From the NCBI GenBank assembly GCA_965153355.1, contig OZ231126.1:97712001-97776000 (forward strand): a DNA stretch of 64,000 nucleotides, written 5' to 3'. This document shows, piece after piece, positions 21,336-32,917 of this stretch. The number at the start of each line of letters is the position of its first letter. Within the stretch, counting starts at the first letter, position 1. The translations under genes and the position numbers were made by a program. The stretch is from Flaccisagitta enflata. Lineage: Eukaryota > Chaetognatha > Sagittoidea > Aphragmophora. The notes beneath the pieces are model-generated. The model had not been told where the DNA came from and searched no databases. It saw only the letters and a list, made by a program, of their open reading frames with translations.

Positions 21336-21564
21336 CATTTGATGAGGAAGAGGATAAAGAAGATAAATACGATAGGGAAATCGATTGGCACCATTGTGTA
21401 CCATTGATAATGGCATCATTGCCGCTCATTGTCCCATTTCGTATCGACTTTTTGTTTCGATCAGGCGAAAAAAGGCATCACCATTTCGCCCACCGGATGG
21501 ACGAAAAAATAGATTATTTCAATCGAATTCGACCGCCCCTTCAAAAACCCTTTTCGAAGCTGCT

Positions 21565-21565
<1 letters not shown>

Positions 21566-21659
<94 letters not shown>

Positions 21660-21743
21660 AACTCTTTCACACACATACACACTCACTCACACACACACAC
21701 ACTCACATTGTCACGCACATAGACACCCACACACGCACACACC
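21566..21743. repeat. (CA)n microsatellite
   Basis: About 44 pure CA units to 21653, then a degenerate tail of ACACAC and ACTCAC repeats. Confidence 0.97.
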
Positions 21744-22256
21744 CCAAGTGACTTGTGACTGATGAACGGTATTGATCTGCAAAACCTGTGAATTATTAAA
21801 ATACAATGAAAGAAAAATGAAGGACACCAGGCAGCTGGGTAAATGCGGAGTTAGTGATATTAACACATGGTGTTGTGAAATCAGCAACATTGCCAATTCC
21901 ACCTATGGCATTTAACATAGAAAACATAGAAAAAAATTGTTTTTGCTCATTTTTCTCAAAATACGTCATCTTCAAATTTCTTCATTTTTTTGTCAAATGT
22001 TGCCCTAAGGGTGAGGACCTTATGGATAAAAAAAGTTGGGATAGTCCTCTTCTCAAAACATGCAAAAAGAGGAAAAAAAATTTTTTGTGCTAAAGTTGCT
22101 AATTTCACAACCATTTGAAACCTCTTCTTACCATGTTGTTAATGTTGCTGATTTTAACAACCATCCAAGGTGCTAAAGTCGCTAATTTTAACAACATTTT
22201 CCACTTTTGACCCTCAAATTTAGCAAAATGGCCCATTTGTGGATGCTGTTGATTTC

Positions 22257-22345
22257 TAGTTGCGGACACGCAACTCTACAAGAGGCTTTGTCCATCCATC
22301 TGCACATTGGTCCATCCATCGGTTTGTCTGTCAGTCTGTCCGGCT
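22257..22345 (-). mobile_element. hairpin-element family 1, tail fragment p
   Basis: Inverted tail: CTAGTTGCGGACACGCAACT followed by the family core AAGAGGCTTTGTCCATCCATC. The head is missing. Confidence 0.6.
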
Positions 22346-23764
22346 GTTTCAAGTGTTTAACTTCATTATAGGTTTCACAAATGCCAAAAGCGCTATATCC
22401 ATTATAGTCGAGGGTTTCCATTACAATTGACTGGACCACTGATTCCGATTTTGAGACCTCAGATTTAATTTCACAGCCTCAACATATCTTTCAGTGGGTG
22501 TATTTCCCCCCAGAGATACTTCACTGATAGATGATCAAATGCTTCACCTTTTGGCACCATATTTTTGAGTTGTTCCTTGAATTTGGCTTATGCTATTGGT
22601 CAAGATGTCAAGGAGAGGCTATGAGTCTATGTTTAGGAATGTGGAAGTGATTGATTTTCATACAGCTTCTGCCGCTTCCGCTACCGTTTTGCAGTTCAAA
22701 TATCAGGAGCTATCCTACCCACCAAACTGGCAGCGGTCAAGTGCTTCTACATCCTTACCCATGACCATCGGTGATTACACAAGGTTATTCACCAATTAAA
22801 CTCATATACTGCCTATAATCGCGTTGGTGAGCTGGTGCAGTGATACATGAGCCAATTTGGTCATTAGCAGTGATGCACAACCAGACAATCAATTAACCAA
22901 CTGACCAAGAAACAGGTGGTTAGACTGACATATTGGGTCATTAAATCGCATGCACATAATAAAAAAAGTGAAATTGTAAAGAAAATTCATCACCTTATCC
23001 CTACATTCCCTGCTATCAATACCTCAGTCCTTTTCTAATGATTTGAATTAAATATGACCAGTTCACGCGAAATTAAGTTAAATTCTTTTACAATTACAGG
23101 AATTTTAAAAACCAGTATCATTGATAGAATTCCAAAAATTAACAGCAACAAATTTAAGATGTTACACAGTTTAAGAGTAAGAATACACAATATTTTTCCT
23201 TTATTTGCTACAAACGGGTAAAAAGATGGCTTTGAGACATTGGAACAGTTCTTCTACCCTTATCAGTAATCTCTACTTTTCACTACGCGATTATAGTTAA
23301 GAGAGAAAAGTTCCATTACACAAGAGCGTTGAAACTAGTTTTAGCTTTTTGTATTCTTGCCTCTCTTGGCCGGTACGCGTCCGCTTCTGCCACCTGATAG
23401 TGGCGATGAGGAAATAGGCGAATCGTGATAAGCATCTTTGATTGCAATTTCAATAAACTTACAAATCTTTTTTCACAGATACCGGGTGTACCAACTAAGT
23501 TTTGAAATGGAGAATCGCTGTATCCCAAATTCTTTGTATTTTCCCCTCCAAAAATATAATTATTAGCCAGTACCTAAATGACTTAAAGCAATAGGATGGG
23601 CAATCTCTGAGCAGATCATGTTGTGGGGTTGTCTCAGGCTTCTTTTGAAACCAATATTGGGTTTGAAATTCTACTTTTAGGTTGTTGCGCCTTACCCTCC
23701 ATCAACACTACCCCTGTAGAAAATCCATAATTTCGAATTACTCAAATTCCCAATTTTTCCTTTT
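22346..23764. other. intron, no feature recognised
   Basis: AT-rich intron without recognisable exon, repeat array or element ends. Short open frames here have no supporting signal. Confidence 0.5.
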
Positions 23765-24077
23765 GTGCAGCGGCCCCGGAGGGGCCGATGACCTATGACT
23801 CTGCACAGGACAAATTTCATTGGTTTCTATTTTCTGTTTGTCCATCACCCCCCAAGCCTCAATATCAGGCCTCAAAATCAGGCCTCTCAGACCCTTATCA
23901 GGCTTTTCAGAGCCCAAATTAGGCCTCTCAGACCCTAACTCAGGATTTTTTGACCCTAAGTCAGATCAGTCATACCCCAAGTAAGGCCACTGAAACTCTA
24001 AATCAACCCTTTCAGAACCCAGAGAAATTTATTCTGTGTGGAATAATAGGTCATCTGCCCCTTCAGAGCTCCTGCCC
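23765..24077. mobile_element. family-2 TIR element with minisatellite core
   Basis: Left end GTGCAGCGGCCCCGGAGGGG then CCGATGACCTATG. Right end, reverse complemented, reads GGGCAGGAGCTCTGAAGGGG then CAGATGACCTAT, giving TIRs of about 45 bp. The core is degenerate repeats of CAGGCCTCTCAGACCCTAA. Confidence 0.65.
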
Positions 24078-24415
24078 CTCTCAACATTCTCATTCTAACA
24101 TACTCTAACTTGGAGGCATTGGAAACAGCTGACCATGTAACACTTTTGCGACTATTTTTGATATTCCAATTAGAAGGTTGTCAAGAGTGTTGTCAAAGTT
24201 CGTGAAACATACCTTTCCTTAAAATCAGATGAATCATTGTATACTAGAGAGTCATCAGCGTGAGAGATTTTTGACAACTCTTTCTTTCTCTCCACAATTG
24301 CATCTACTTGATTATGGAAAAACATTTGTCATGATGTAAAATCTTTGCCCTTTTGTAAGGCATAACAACTCTGATGGACATAAAACCTGCAACATGGAAG
24401 CCATGAGTACACATA

Positions 24416-24958
24416 CCGGGTGGACTTAAAAAAGGTAGCTCTGTATCTAAATAAAATAAAAACTGTTTGTAACGGCTTATTATGTGAATATTTGAGATAG
24501 TGAATCTCTAAATTTGTATGTATGATTGAAATTCAGAAATTTAAATCATGTATGATAAACTAAAATGATTTTTTCTGAGCATTATTGCCTTTTTATAACC
24601 AAAAGTGATAATTGATTATTATTAAAGTTTTGGGTGTGTATTAGGTTTTTTATTTTAGAAGTTTTGGTTCTTATACTTTCCTAAGACCCACTTTTATTGA
24701 ACTACCTTCATTCAAAAGTATATTTTGTAAAAATCATTGATTTTTAGTCAAATTTAAGTAAAATTCTTTAAGTGGTCCATAATTCAATTCAGTTTTTTTT
24801 AAATAAAATGGAAAATATTGATCCTCATGAAAAATGCTCATAATGGAACATGTAGGCGACAATCATATCTAGGTAGCTAAAAAAAAATTTTTTACTTAGG
24901 AGAAATTTTAAAAGTGTTATGAAAAAAATTAAAAGCTACCTTTTTAAAGACCACCCGT
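24416..24958. mobile_element. TA-associated MITE, CGGGTGG ends
   Basis: Left CCGGGTGGACTTAAAAAAGG, right (reverse complement) ACGGGTGGTCTTTAAAAAGG, both continuing TAGCT. TA lies beside both ends. The interior is AT-rich and non-coding. Confidence 0.6.
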
Positions 24959-25084
24959 TATTACAGTTCATGTTCTTTAAAACGGAAACTTTCTGCGATC
25001 AAATACTCTTACCTCACCTACAGGGGAAGAAATTGATGCAAACTTGTTACAAATCAAAGCAGTACAGGAATTGAGAACATTTTG

Positions 25085-25150
25085 AAATTTGTGTGCCTGT
25101 TTGTGGGCCCGTGTGTTTGTGTGTGCCTGTTTGTGTGCCCATTTGTGAGC

Positions 25151-25202
<52 letters not shown>
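25085..25202. repeat. (GT)n microsatellite
   Basis: Degenerate TTTGTGTGCCTG text followed by about 24 pure GT units. Confidence 0.95.
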
Positions 25203-25204
<2 letters not shown>

Positions 25205-25274
25205 CTCAATTTTTGTATTTTTGTGAGGAAAGATCTACAGCAGTCCATTTCATCTCATGAAAATGGCAATATGA

Positions 25275-25900
25275 TGCACTGCTTTCTGACAAAAGATTTG
25301 GGACAAGAATGAAATCACTCCGGGTTTTTCTGCATTTTTGTGTAGGTCATAGGGATACACTCAAGAACTATTCAATGGAAAATCATCCCTAGAGCGCATT
25401 TTGAAAAAAAGTCAAAAATCTATAATTTTTAGCTTTATCTTGCACAAGAAAAATTTTTAATTTGGTTGGACTCTTTTTCTAACAGCATATTATTAATCCT
25501 GAAAAAAATTCCCTTTCGTTTGATAGGTCACACTATATGGTTTGGATTAAAAATTGAGTTTTCATATTTTAGGCCACCGCTGTAATTTTTGTGACGGTGG
25601 CTCAAAATATGAAAACGTTATTTCTTTTTAAAACCATATAGTGCGACCTATCAAATGAAAGGGAATTTTATCAGGATTAACTATATGCTGTCAAAAAATT
25701 AGTCAGCCTAACCTGCAAAGTTATTCATGTATAATGAAGCTAAAAATTGTAAATGTTTGACTTTTTTTCAAAATGCGCTCTAGGGATGATTTTCCAAAGG
25801 ATAGTTCTTGATTTGTACTCCTATGACCTATCAAAAAATGCAGAAAAACCTGGAGTGATATCATTCTTGTCACAAATCTTCTGTCAAAAAGCAGTGGATG
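25275..25900. mobile_element. fold-back element, ~300-bp arms
   Basis: An imperfect palindrome about 620 bp long centred near 25590. Arms share, inverted, CAAAATGCGCTCTAGGGATG, then TCACACTATATGG-type text. At the centre GCCACCG and CGGTGGC face each other around a 15-bp loop. No coding capacity. Confidence 0.8.
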
Positions 25901-26135
25901 GCCCAAGCCAGGATTTCACTTTTTAAACAAAATTCCAATTCATGTGTAGGAATTCGGGCACAGTATTAGCATTGGTTGTTTTTCCCTTTTCCATCTCTCA
26001 CTGGTCGAAAATTGTGAATCTACATGCATATTCTAAATGATTAAAGAAACCAAGCATATTCTAAAAGATTAACTAAACCAAGCAAAAACCAAGAAAACAG
26101 ATATCTGGACAAAAAACCTGTATTGACTTTAACTA

Positions 26136-26710
26136 CTATCTTCCAAAAAAAAATCTTTCAGCACATTTTGAACAATTACTCCTAACCGATTCATCCAATT
26201 TCAAAAAAATTGGTGACCAAATTGAAGCCCTTCAAATTTCCGAGCTAGTCCTGCAAACGGCATCCCTCTAACTTAATCAGTTTAGAAGTTATCTCATTTA
26301 AAGTAAAAAGACTTCCTCTTGTAGGATTCTTGATTTGACTTCTTCTATGGTAGTCGTTTCTTTTCAAACAATCATAACTCATTTGTTTTTTTATGAATCA
26401 ACAAAAAATTGGTGACCAAAATGTAGAGTTTTTCAATGTGCATCTTTTCCTTTTTTACACTAACAAAATTGGTTCAGCCGTTTAAAAGTTACGGGGAAAT
26501 AAATATGCGATTGCGCAAAATGCATGGAGTACTAAGACTCCAAGAGTGCCTCGAGAGGCCCTAAAAATCACTTCTGCAGCAAATGGCGGCCAAAATTAGG
26601 TCAAAATAAGCCCACATTAAAAATTGATTGCTTGGCAATTAAATGATATTGGTTTTTTAGTTGTTTAATAGAATAAAATCAGAGGTTGAAAGATTTTTTT
26701 TGGAAGATAG
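26136..26710. mobile_element. MITE with CTATCTTCC ends and TA duplication
   Basis: TIRs CTATCTTCCAAAAAAAAATC (left) and the inverse at the right end, about 27 bp, with TA at 26134-26135 and 26711-26712. A 575-bp non-coding interior. Confidence 0.75.
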
Positions 26711-28227
26711 TATGGCCGTTTGTTGTTTTTTAGAGAAGACCATGAAGAGCCGCCAAGAATTCTTTATTTGAGCCTATACTTGCCATTATCAGTAAAAACC
26801 ATCCGTCATCAGCCTGTTTCCTCAATGAGAGACCTTTACTATGGTGACGGGATAACAAAGGTAAGATATAAAATAGCAACCTAATTGCAAGACACCATAT
26901 GCAGTTTGTGTATCTGCCATATGTGACCATATATTGGACATGGATAGCCACAATTGTGCCATTTGAGTCAATTTTACCACATTTGAGGGTCAAAAGTGGG
27001 AAATGTTGTTAAAATCAGCAACTTTAGCATCTTGGATAGTTGTTAAAATCAGCAACATTAACAACATGGTAAGAAGAGGTTTCAAATGGTTGTGAAATTA
27101 GCAACTTTAGCACAAAATTTTTTTTTCCCTCTTTTTGCATGTTTTGAGAAGAGGAGTATCCCAACTTTTTTTATGCATAAGGTCCTCACCCCTAGTGCAA
27201 CATTTGACGAAAAAATGAAGAAATTTGAAGGTGACGTATTGTGAGAAAAATGAGCAAAAAATTTTTTTCCTATGTTTTCCATGTTAAATGCCATTGGTGG
27301 AATTGGTAATGTTGCTGATTTCACAACACCATGTGTTAATATCACTAACTCTGCATTTACCCAGCTGCCAGGCAGGGGCGGCGAGAGAAATGGTGGGCCC
27401 ACAACTAGCCCCTTTGACTGCTGTACAGAAGAAAAAAAATAATATAATCCAAGTGATCATGTTTTTTTTTTTTTGTATTGTTTTCTACCTCTACAGAAGC
27501 CCTTTTCTTACTTCTCTATATTAAGTTGTTTTTTACTGATGAATGGGCATTAATTTAATTAGGGCCCCTCTCTCAACTAACTTTTTTTTTCTTTTTCTAT
27601 TTTTTTTTCTCTTTCTCCAGGGGCCCCCTGGGTAGACCCATTTTCTACCGGTAAAAATGGGGCTAGGTACTCTTTGTGGAGCTCAATCGATTCGTCTTTT
27701 CAAGAGGAATCGATTGATGCCCTTAATGACTATGATTTTAAAATTTTTGGCCTGGACCTTGCGTCATTTCCGTCACATGCGTCAAAATGCGTCAAATTTG
27801 CAAAATTTCACTGTTTTTGCTGCTTTCCGGGCGATTTTTGCGTGTAAAAATTATGTTCTGGTTAGTTTTTTTCAAGTCTCATGCCTCAATTGTGTCTTTA
27901 AAGAATGTAAATCTTTAATGGGAATCTTTTACAATGCATCTTTTGTCACTTTCTAAACCGGAAGTGGCCAGAAATGACCGGAAGTGACACACTCAACGCC
28001 AATTTTCTTTTCTCGGTATACTTTACAAAGAAAGTAGAACATGTGTAGTAGTTATGTATAAGGAAACAACTAGAATAAATAGAACTAGAATAAATTGAAG
28101 TAGAATTGAAATGAATTCAGTAGGCATAGAATGGGTGTAAAATTGAAGTTAAATTAGTATTAAATTGATGTAAAATTGGAAAAAAAATGAGCCCAAGTAA
28201 CAAACCAAATCGCAGTAGGACGAGAAT

Positions 28228-28422
28228 AAACAAGGTCGGATACACGGCTACAGAAGTCGCATGCGGGTGGGCAGGGGCCATATTTGAAGTCACCAGACTA
28301 TTTGGGCAGGAGCAGTGAGGTCAAAGAAATAAAATCATAAAAAAGTAAAGTGTGACCAACCGACCAACCAAATGACCGACCGACGGACAAAGCGGGTTGT
28401 AGAGTCGCGTGCACGCGACTAA
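28228..28422 (+). mobile_element. hairpin-element family 1, copy d
   Basis: Head AACAAGGTCGGATACACGG with AGTCGCATGC; tail AGTCGCGTGCACGCGACT followed by AAAA. Head and tail agree in the TCGC-TGC subtype (9 of 10 bases). The core contains ACCAACCGACCAACC and GGTCAAAGAAATAAAATC, shared with copies l and n. Confidence 0.75.
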
Positions 28423-28806
28423 AAAAAGTTATTGCTTTTAGTGGCCTTCGAAACTCACGGCGATGATTTTAAACCCTGTGCATCATGGCTTGATGCTGTC
28501 TGGGATTATGGGTGATATGGTGTTGAAGTCAAACTTGATGACGCGTTCTCCGGCGCCATTGATATTGACATGACTGAGTCCGTCAACGGGGAAAAAATAT
28601 GGCTCACCAACCAGTTTTTTGAGAAACGTGGGATCGAGTTTTAAAGAGCTTAAAATATGTACCAATTACAATGATAGCCTGAAAACAAGGCTAAAATGGC
28701 ACTGATCAGTTATTGATCGCTTAGAAACATTGGAAACTTTCCTATATACGATCTAGAAATAGTTGCAAAAGTGTTAGGTAGGTCATGACTGTAATTGAGG
28801 GTCGGA

Positions 28807-29033
28807 GCAGGGCACCGGCCCCGAAGGGGAATTTTCTCCTTCTCCCTCTTCTGTCCCGCCTCCCCCAATCTCCAGGACCCTATCCCAGCCTTGAGGGATT
28901 TGGGCCTCAAGACTAGCATTTGGGCGTTGAGGCTGAGATATGGGCCTAGAGGTTAAGGGGGGGGGGGGATGAAGGAGAACGAAAAATTCCCCCGTGACAG
29001 CAAAGGTCATTGACCCCATCGGGGCCGCTGCCC
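28807..29033. mobile_element. family-2 TIR element, short copy
   Basis: Left GGGCACCGGCCCCGAAGGGG, right (reverse complement) GGGCAGCGGCCCCGATGGGG, both followed by AATTTTTC-type text. The core has repeats of GGCCTCAAGACT / GGCTGAGATATGGGCC type. Confidence 0.6.
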
Positions 29034-29235
29034 AAAAGGATGATCTCCTTATGATGAGCGCATACCACAGCTCCATATCACTAATATTCAGCATTCAAAG
29101 AAAAATCATTACATTTCACAAACAACTCGCTCTTGAAAAAAGTTCAAAGACAATTACGAAATGGTCAAAATACATCTAAACGGTATTTTTTACAAGAACT
29201 ACATTCTGATTTAGAAAGCTTCATCATCTGCCTTT

Positions 29236-29256
29236 TGTAGAGAGAGTGAGAGAGAC

Positions 29257-29301
<45 letters not shown>

Positions 29302-29395
29302 GAGACAGAGAGACAAAGGGACAGAGAGTCAGAGAGACAGACAGAGAGACAGAGAGAGAGACAGACAGAGACAGACAGAGAGACAGAGAGAAAAT
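29236..29395. repeat. (GACA)n microsatellite
   Basis: GACA tetranucleotides mixed with GAGA, about 160 bp. Confidence 0.95.
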
Positions 29396-29697
29396 AACAC
29401 GCAAATGTTTTAAATTCGCAAATATGTGTTCACCGCAACTCGCGATTTGTATTTTAAGTGACAGCAAAAGACGCCGTCTAGTTTGGTTATAAAGGACAGG
29501 ACAACTGAGAAACAAGAAAATGCGCAATTTATTGGTTTGTTTGACCAACACCTTAGTTCGTAATACCAGATCCTCCAATCCAATGTGAATTCCACGAATC
29601 TCGTAAGTAGCGTTTGAAACAAGGGTAGTGGAGAAAATAGAATGGCCCAAGGTTCATCAGTAATAGGAGCACGAGAGGGGAAAGGGAAATAAAACGG

Positions 29698-29698
<1 letters not shown>

Positions 29699-29761
<63 letters not shown>
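29699..29761. repeat. (GA)n microsatellite
   Basis: About 31 pure GA units. Confidence 0.97.
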
Positions 29762-29763
<2 letters not shown>

Positions 29764-30309
29764 TCGCATCAAAAACGTTCAAATCTATTCCTTGGGCTTT
29801 GATAGGAAAGTAATGGGTTGATGATAATGCTGAAGGAAGATTTTTTTGCGATCGCAATGAAGGGCCCGGGGATGGAAAAAAAGTCATGGTTGAGTCTGGA
29901 GCTGGAACATAGATCAAATGGGCCATTCTGCTTTTTATCATCGCCATGGCTTTCCACACCTGCTCAGTCAATGCGGGCATAGAAGCTGGTGCATATTTGA
30001 ATAATGAAATTTTCCCAAAAATATCTAAAAAAATTTGGTAATGTCTTTTATGTAAGATCTGACTATCCAAATTCCTCTAAGATGGGCTCAGTCCCGTCAA
30101 TGACAATGGAGACAGCTCTTATTATTAGTGGCGGACAAGCGATTACACCTTGTCAGTCCGTTGGTGTGTCCCAAAATTTTTTACTTGCGAGCGGTTTTTG
30201 CATTACAGCTCCTGTCCATCTGTCTTGCTGTGTACTCGGCCTTGTTACTATAAACACGCATGTTGAATACAACATGAAGATTACGGAAATGGTATAGCAC
30301 CCCCCCTTG

Positions 30310-30605
30310 TAGCTCATGTTGCCATAACCACATGGTCGTGTATGGTGTCATTCAATAGGTTATCTCGATACAATTTTACGCCACCGAGCCGAATTTTTTG
30401 ATTTCGCCTCCGTTCAAGAGATATTCACTCCCAAAGGCGGATTTTTTTACTTCCAAGGGGGTGTCCGCCGCCAAAGTTTGGGGTCGAATTTCTCCAGAAC
30501 GGGAGCGAAATTAAAAATTCGCCTCGGTGGCGTAAATTGTACTGCGACAAGCTACAGAATGATACCCCATATGACCCTGTGGATGTTGTGTCAAAAGCTG
30601 TAGGT
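30310..30605. mobile_element. fold-back element with CGCCACCG core
   Basis: Arms 30310-30452 and 30466-30605 are inverted copies containing ACAATTTTACGCCACCGAG and TTCGCCTC. The left flank CACCCCCCCTTGTAGCTCAT resembles the flank of the fold-back at 17931-18142, so the two form one family. Confidence 0.65.
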
Positions 30606-31599
30606 ATGGGTGCTAACCATTATTTACGGTTTTTGTAATCTTCACGTTGTATTACGCATGGAAGTGTAGTCTTTTATCTTCTTTCTTTTGTGATTGGGCT
30701 AGAAACTCGGGCCCAATTTTCATCAAATTTACGTGGTTTTATGCTAGTTTTATATCAATTTTTCAGCCCTTCAAAGATAATTCTTTGAAAATTCTACTAG
30801 AAATTATTGTAATGATTCCCTCATACATATCAATTTCATATGTACGACCTTTCTTTGCCATGTTAACAGAAAAGGTAATACAAAATGCGTCATTTCCAGT
30901 CATTTCTGTTCACTTCCGGTCGTTTCCGGTTTAGAGAGACGCAGGATTTGTGTCCCTTTTGGAGATTAATAATCTCTTAAGCCACTGCAGTCATATGATC
31001 TGCAAAAAAGAGACCTAAGCTTAATTTCTTTTTTTTTTTTTCAACCAAAAGTTGCCCGAAAACTGGTGAAAACAACGAAATTTCGCCAATTTGACGCATT
31101 TTGACGTATGTGGCGGAAATGACGCAAGGTCCAAGCCAAAAATTTTAAAATCATGGTCAATATGGGTACCAATCAATTCCTCTTGGAAAGACGAATCGAT
31201 TGAGCTCCACAAAGAGTACCTAGCTCCATTTTTACCGGTAGAAAATGGGTCTACCCCTGGGCTCCCCTGGGACCCAGCCCCCCCATATTGTATGGAAGTG
31301 CCCCCCCTCTCCCCGCCCCTGACACCAGGTATCAGTACAAGTGACCCAGGTCTTGGGGTCGCAGGGCCTGTTGATTTCTTTTTTCAGATCTCTCAACCAC
31401 TGAACTACCGAAATTTACGAAACATGGCGGGAAAAAATGATGAGAGAGCCGAACGCCGGAAAGAAAAAGCGTACGAATGCAGTACTTTGATATGAAACGG
31501 TATCAATCTCAAATTTGTGTTCCTCACTGCCAACCCCATCCACACCCAACGTCCCACCCAACCTCAATTCTAACGCAGACACGTACAAAAGAAGCTTTA

Positions 31600-31725
31600 A
31601 AACGCTCGTTTCCCCATTTTTCGACTCATGCTCGCGGACCGACTGATGGACAGACGGACGAATGGACAGATGGACGGACAGACAGACGGACAATGCCTCC
31701 TGTAGAGTTGCGTGTCCGCAACTAA
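31600..31725 (+). mobile_element. hairpin-element family 1, copy e (head missing)
   Basis: Core with GGACAGACGGACGAATGGAC repeats and tail AGTTGCGTGTCCGCAACT then AAAA. The head was not found; the sequence begins inside the element. Confidence 0.6.
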
Positions 31726-31791
31726 AAAGTTTGTGACGATCTGACTGAGTAATCAAGTTATCGGTTGAAAAGATTTGTAACTGGCCCGTTT

Positions 31792-32282
31792 GGGTGTGTC
31801 AATATGCAAAAGGTCTTCTGATGAGCTCATCATTATCAGGGAGTATGGAGTTATTAATTACATGACACTTTCAATTTCAGTCATCTTCCGTTTTTTTAGC
31901 GTAAGTAAAGATTGTCAAAAATATATGTACCTTTAGCGACTGTACCCAGTTTTATTGAAAATGAAATCGATATATCATTTAGAAAATAATATTTTTTCTA
32001 TTACTAAGTCTCCTTTTATAAAAGCAGAAGATTTTCACTGATTTTTCACAATATAAGGAATAAGAAAACCAATGGGTTTTGATTTTTTTTCTTATCATCA
32101 ATAATTCAGGTGCAAAACCAGCTGCACTACAATATACAAATTAGGGGCTAAATTGGGATTTGAAAAAAAATGGAAGATGAATGAAATTTGAAAAAAAAAT
32201 GGTAAGCCTCTTTGAATTAGTGTCCCAACACTCCCTCATGATAATGATCTGATCAAACAGCCTTTTGCATATTGACACACCC
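31792..32282. mobile_element. MITE with GGGTGTGTCAATATGCAAAA ends
   Basis: The ends match inverted for about 25 bp perfectly (GGGTGTGTCAATATGCAAAA then GG) and loosely for 60 bp (ATCATTATC..GGGAGT). The interior (491 bp) is AT-rich and non-coding. No clear target duplication. Confidence 0.7.
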
Positions 32283-32656
32283 GACTGGTCTGTCTGTTTG
32301 TACGCGCAGTTTTGTGTGTGTGGAGGGGAGGTGTATTCCCCTGCTCACCCATCTGTGACAATATTGTGACCCCACATTACTCGTAGCCTTATTTCGAATG
32401 ATGGAAATAAATTGATTTTCTTTCCTCGTTTCTCAAATTCGTTCTGGGCAGTGATATGCGCATCCAAAATTTTCCATTGAAGCATCAAAAATTGATGATA
32501 GAATGTACAACGTATCATATGTTTGTCAGGAAAATAATCATTCCCGGTTTAGATAGCTAGTTAGTCGCAAAAAGTTGAAGTGCAGTGTGTCATGTTAGCA
32601 CACTACTTGGTACCAAAGGTAAGTTGTTGAGAGTTGGGCAGTTTTCTCTCCACTTT

Positions 32657-32905
32657 TAGTCGCGGGCTAGCAGCTCTGTAAGAGGGTTTATCCGACCGCT
32701 GTTGGTCCGCTAGCCCGTCAGTTTGTTGGTCCATGATGATTAAGTTGGAAATTGAAAACGCATTCCTACGCTGCCCCTCGAGGCTGGGATTATGGATCTT
32801 GAGGCGGGGGGGGGGGGGGGGAGAGGTGGGGGGTACACAGGAGAGGTAAATGGAGGAAAAATTTTCCACTTTGTGAAAGCATAGATCATCGCTGTTGACT
32901 AACAA
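32657..32905. mobile_element. hairpin-element tail fused to family-2 right end
   Basis: Positions 32657-32745 are an inverted family-1 tail (TTTAGTCGCGGGCTAGCAGC then family core). Positions about 32850-32905 resemble the right end of the family-2 element at 39591 (ATGATCTATGCTTTCAC when inverted). Both are truncated, with a G-run at 32805-32821. Confidence 0.45.
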
Positions 32906-32917
32906 GGCCGGACAATT

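Larger units (their letters stand above)
21828..27372. mobile_element. pair of ~390-bp inverted repeats, possible large TIR element
   Basis: Positions 21828-22215 and 26985-27372 are inverted copies. Both outer edges read GGCAGCTGGGTAAATGC when oriented inward, and both inner ends carry TTGACCCTCAAAT-like text. The pair could be the terminal repeats of a 5.5-kb element, or two independent insertions of one family. The interior has a hairpin-element scrap (22257), a family-2 element (23765), MITEs (24416, 26136) and a fold-back (25275), but no transposase frame. Confidence 0.5.
27373..31321. mobile_element. large inverted-repeat element, CAGGGGCGG ends
   Basis: Both ends begin CAGGGGCGG. Inside, the arms match inverted over several hundred bp, including TAGACCCATTTTCTACCGGT and GGAGCTCAATCGATTCGTCT, and a CCGGAAGTG motif further in (arms about 27373-27990 and 30893-31321). 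The outer 8 bp (CTGCCAGG and ACACCAGG) agree at five adjacent bases, so an hAT-like 8-bp duplication is possible but not clear. The interior contains a hairpin element (28228), a family-2 element (28807), SSRs and a smaller fold-back (30310-30605). No transposase seen. Confidence 0.6.
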
